A stretch of DNA of 64,000 nt from Haloterrigena gelatinilytica (GTDB lineage Archaea > Halobacteriota > Halobacteria > Halobacteriales > Natrialbaceae), in contig NZ_JABUQZ010000001.1 of assembly GCF_013342145.1 (NCBI RefSeq), positions 2,170,001-2,234,000 of the forward strand. Direction: 5' to 3'. A program made the position numbers and the translations under genes. Below are positions 61,648 to 64,000 of this stretch, piece after piece. Each line of letters begins with the position of its first letter. The stretch's first letter is position 1. The notes beneath the pieces are model-generated. The model did not search any database, was not told where the DNA came from, and saw nothing but the letters and a program-made list of their open reading frames with translations.

Positions 61648-62793
61648 TTAGAAGTAGCCTTCGTCGGCCAGCCGCTCGATGCCTTCCTCGAGTCGCTCCT
61701 CGCTCGCCGCGTACGAGATCCGCGCGTAGCCGGGGGTGCCGAACGCGCTGCCGGGGACGGTCGCGACGTGGGCGTCCTCGAGCGCGCCCTCACACCAGGC
61801 CTGATCGTCGTCGTCGACGGGGACCATCATGTAGAAGGCGCCCTCGGGTTCGGCGACGTCGACGTCGTGCTCTTCGAGCAGGTCGATGACGAGGTCGCGG
61901 CGGTCCTCGAAGGCGTCGACCATCTCGGCGACCGGCTCCTCGGTCTCGAGGGCCTCGAGGCCGGCGTGCTGGACGAAGTTCACAGCCGAAGAAACCGAGT
62001 GGCTGTGGAGTTTGCCGGCCTGGTCGATCAGGTCCTCGGGACCGGCGAAGTAGCCCAGCCGCCAGCCGGTCATCGAGTAGGCCTTCGAGAAGCCGTTGAC
62101 CGTGACGGTGCGGTCGGCCATCCCCTCGAGCGTGCCCAGGCTGGTCGGCTCGACGCCGTAGGTGATCTCCTTGTAGATCTCGTCGGAGATCACGGTGATG
62201 TCGTGTTCGACGGCCAGATCGCGGACGCCCTCGAGGGCGGCGTCGGAGTAGACGGCGCCGGTGGGGTTCGACGGCGAGTTGACGATCAGCAGTTCGGTCT
62301 CGTCGGAGACCGCGGCCTCGAGGTCGTCGAGCGCGGGCTCGAGCTGAAAGTCGGTCTCGGAGAGGTCGACGCGGGTCAGCTCACCGCCGGCCATCTTGAC
62401 CATCGCCTCGTAGGAGACCCACGCGGGGTCGAGCAGCGCGACCTCGTCGCCGTCGGCGATCAGCGCCTGGACGATCTCGTACAGCGCCTGCTTCGCGCCG
62501 GGCGTGACGATGATCTCCTCGGGGCCGTGGTCGAGGCCGTCGTCGGCGAGTTTCTCCGAGATGGCCTCGCGGAGGTCGATGATCCCCGCGGAGGTGGTGT
62601 AGCCGGTGTGGCCGGCGTCCATCGCGTCCTTGCCCGCTTCGACGATGTTCTCGGGGGTCGGGAAGTCGGGCTCGCCGACGGAGAGGTCGACGACGTCGAC
62701 GCCGTCGTTTTCGAGTTCGGTGGCGAGCGCGGAGATGGCAAGCGTTGCGGACGGTTCGACTCGGGTCAGACGGTCGGTGAATTCCATGGTCAT
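61648..62793 (-). CDS. aspC: Aspartate aminotransferase-type PLP enzyme
   Basis: 381 residues from 62793 (an ATG two codons in is also possible). Class I/II aminotransferase blocks: DLSVGEPDFPTPENIVEAG, TGYTTSAGIIDLREAI, TPGAKQALYEIVQAL, VNSPSNPTGAVYS, ISDEIYKEITYG, PLP Lys in VNGFSKAYSMTGWRLGYFAG, ISYAASEERLEEGIERL. The AspAT-I gamma-type pattern suggests transfer between aspartate and 2-oxoglutarate. It follows ribH by 8 nt on the same strand, so the two are co-transcribed. Confidence 0.9.
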   Translation of the reverse strand: MTMEFTDRLTRVEPSATLAISALATELENDGVDVVDLSVGEPDFPTPENIVEAGKDAMDAGHTGYTTSAGIIDLREAISEKLADDGLDHGPEEIIVTPGAKQALYEIVQALIADGDEVALLDPAWVSYEAMVKMAGGELTRVDLSETDFQLEPALDDLEAAVSDETELLIVNSPSNPTGAVYSDAALEGVRDLAVEHDITVISDEIYKEITYGVEPTSLGTLEGMADRTVTVNGFSKAYSMTGWRLGYFAGPEDLIDQAGKLHSHSVSSAVNFVQHAGLEALETEEPVAEMVDAFEDRRDLVIDLLEEHDVDVAEPEGAFYMMVPVDDDDQAWCEGALEDAHVATVPGSAFGTPGYARISYAASEERLEEGIERLADEGYF

Positions 62794-62801
62794 CGCTGGT
62801 A

Positions 62802-63233
62802 TTACGCTGAATCTGTAGTCGGATCGGAACCGGGAAGCTGGTCGACGAGGTCGAGCGCGCCGTCGACGGCTTTGCCCGCGTTCTCGACGCGTTCGCGCGC
62901 TTCGGCGGCGGACATCCCGGGGCCCGTCACGCCGAGCGTTACGGGTGTATCACGCTCGAGACTGACGTCGGAGAGCCGCTGTGCGGTCGCGTCGGTGATC
63001 ACCTGATCGTGGTCGGTGTCGCCGGTGATGACCGTCCCGATGACGGCCACGGCGTCGACCGCGTCGCGGCGGGCGAGCCGATCCGCGGCCAGCGGCGCGT
63101 CGTACGCGCCCGGGACGCGGACCGTCTCGTACACCTCGGCGCCCGCGGCCTGGGCCGCCTCGAGGGCTTCCTGCTCCATCTGCTCGGTGATCGGCCGGTT
63201 GAACTCCGCGACCACCAGTCCGAGCGTGGTCAT
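62802..63233 (-). CDS. ribH: 6,7-dimethyl-8-ribityllumazine synthase
   Basis: 143 residues, typical of archaeal lumazine synthases. It opens LGLVVAEFNRPITEQM, then ETVRVPGAYDAPLAADRLA and VAVIGTVITGDTDHDQVI (catalytic His region), ending in VTLGVTGPGMSAAEARERVENAG. It condenses 5-amino-6-ribitylaminouracil with a four-carbon phosphate in riboflavin synthesis. Eight nt upstream of aspC, in one operon. Confidence 0.93.
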   Translation of the reverse strand: MTTLGLVVAEFNRPITEQMEQEALEAAQAAGAEVYETVRVPGAYDAPLAADRLARRDAVDAVAVIGTVITGDTDHDQVITDATAQRLSDVSLERDTPVTLGVTGPGMSAAEARERVENAGKAVDGALDLVDQLPGSDPTTDSA

Positions 63234-63361
63234 ACGCCAGCGGTGGAGAGGGGGCCTAAAAGAGGTACCGTTCTCGACCGCTCCGCGACCCGGCGTTCGG
63301 TGTCGTCGCCGTCGAACGGCGACCCGATATGAACGGACCGTCGCGTCTCCCGCGGTCGACC

Positions 63362-64000
63362 CTACTGGCCGGCCGACAGTTCGTGGATCCGATCGGTGAG
63401 TTCGATGACGGCCTGCTCCTGTTTCTCGAACTCGACGACGATTTCGTCCGTCGTCTCCGCGACCGTGTCGGCGTGCCGTTGGACCTCCTTGACCGTGGCC
63501 ATCACCTCTTCGACCGTCGCCGCCTGATCGTCGTTCGCGTTGGCGACCTCCTGGATACCGTCGGCGGCGGTCTGGACGCTATCGGAGATGGTGCTGAACG
63601 ATTGGACCACGTCCCGAATCTCCGACTCGGCGGTGCGAACCTGTTCGTGGGAGGTTTCGACCTCGTCGACGGTCTTGCGGGCCTGCTGTTGGACGTGTTC
63701 GATCCGCGTCGCGATCTCCTCCGTGTGCTCTTGGGTCTCCTCCGCGAGGCGTTTCACCTCGTTGGCGACGACGGCGAAGCCGGCCCCGTCGTCGCTGGCC
63801 TTGGCCGCCTCGATGTTGGCGTTGAGTGCCAGCAGATTCGTCTGGTCGGCGACGTCGGCGATGACCTCGGCGACGTCGCCGATCTCGTCGACCGACTCGT
63901 CTAGCGTCTCGACGGTCTCGACCAGTTCCGCGCTGCTCTCGAGGATCTCGTCGGTGACGTCCGTGGCATCCTCGATGGCCGCGACGCCCCGATCGGCCTC
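63362..64000 (-). CDS. Haloarchaeal transducer (methyl-accepting chemotaxis-type), C-terminal part
   Basis: The gene enters from the right edge; about 212 codons are visible and the stop is at 63362. The long coiled coil carries the highly conserved hairpin tip [18 protein letters not shown], then [18 protein letters not shown], the CheA/CheW contact site. The rest ([37 protein letters not shown]) is the returning helix. It signals to CheA to steer the archaellum. Input domain and membrane parts are outside the window. Confidence 0.93.
   Translation of the reverse strand, partial: EADRGVAAIEDATDVTDEILESSAELVETVETLDESVDEIGDVAEVIADVADQTNLLALNANIEAAKASDDGAGFAVVANEVKRLAEETQEHTEEIATRIEHVQQQARKTVDEVETSHEQVRTAESEIRDVVQSFSTISDSVQTAADGIQEVANANDDQAATVEEVMATVKEVQRHADTVAETTDEIVVEFEKQEQAVIELTDRIHELSAGQ

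Noticed and set aside
61191-61793. A 200-codon HNH gene read as intact
   Set aside because: Its first 50 codons are antisense of the aminotransferase gene, and zinc-ribbon pieces of the protein lie in other frames; better called a pseudogene.
1-64000. Defence system, retron, toxin-antitoxin or intact insertion sequence
   Set aside because: I looked for reverse transcriptase, restriction/methylation, transposase, integrase and small paired genes and saw none, apart from the HNH relic.

Overview
The window is a chromosomal segment of a haloarchaeon. Almost every protein is strongly acidic (Asp/Glu rich), GC is high with heavy CTCGAG use, secreted proteins carry twin-arginine (Tat) or Tat-lipobox leaders, start sites often have a TATA-like box about 25-30 nt upstream of the ATG (leaderless style), and the tRNA-Gln gene has the short intron known from halophiles. 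The gene content fits a Natrialbales-type organism (Haloterrigena/Natrinema-like); that genus guess is inference.

Region 1 (1-11399) is mostly metabolism and housekeeping: a truncated PLP aminotransferase, a 3-hydroxyacyl-CoA dehydrogenase, an SGNH hydrolase, an HhH-domain protein, a gluconeogenic pair (archaeal class I fructose-bisphosphate aldolase, then fructose-1,6-bisphosphatase), a secreted trypsin-fold protein and a five-PAS histidine kinase. An 80-nt palindromic element lies just behind the aldolase/FBPase operon.

Region 2 (11402-21373) is organised around a replication origin. An orc1/cdc6 gene (16294-17577, minus) faces a gene-free stretch of about 1 kb with an AT-rich core and five ORB-like repeats; a sixth lies behind orc1 in a C-rich/G-rich hairpin. 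On either side are a succinate-semialdehyde-type dehydrogenase and a first glutamate dehydrogenase, a redoxin lipoprotein with CcdA, a CitE-like lyase and a second glutamate dehydrogenase.

Region 3 (21483-33522) carries a DUF6517-like lipoprotein, an acyl-CoA dehydrogenase with a hairpin-rich in-frame insertion, a membrane protein with a DPW-repeat tail, a RIO-like kinase, a surface protein with duplicated carboxypeptidase-regulatory domains, a three-gene operon ending in a PQQ-type beta-propeller protein, GlmS and a membrane-anchored winged-helix regulator.

Region 4 (33874-60076) is a surface-polysaccharide/glycosylation island: nucleotide-sugar dehydrogenase, DUF354 protein, GT4, two GT-C-like membrane proteins (one Dol-P-mannose-transferase-like), two GT2 enzymes, a flippase, DUF1616, an asparagine-synthetase-like protein, a sugar-transfer-type ATP-grasp protein, a polysaccharide deacetylase, a Tat beta-helix protein, an M14-like amidohydrolase with PKD domain, an alkaline-phosphatase-superfamily enzyme and several wHTH regulators. 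A degenerate 15-bp dyad (roughly TTATCG-N3-CGATAA) recurs in front of most transcription units here and in front of glmS, suggesting one shared promoter or operator type.

Region 5 (60320-64000) holds an intron-containing tRNA-Gln(UUG), two tandem partial copies of its 3' end with conserved hairpins, the wreck of an HNH endonuclease gene, a ribH-aspartate aminotransferase operon and the 3' part of a chemotaxis-type transducer. No CRISPR array, rRNA or intact insertion sequence was seen.
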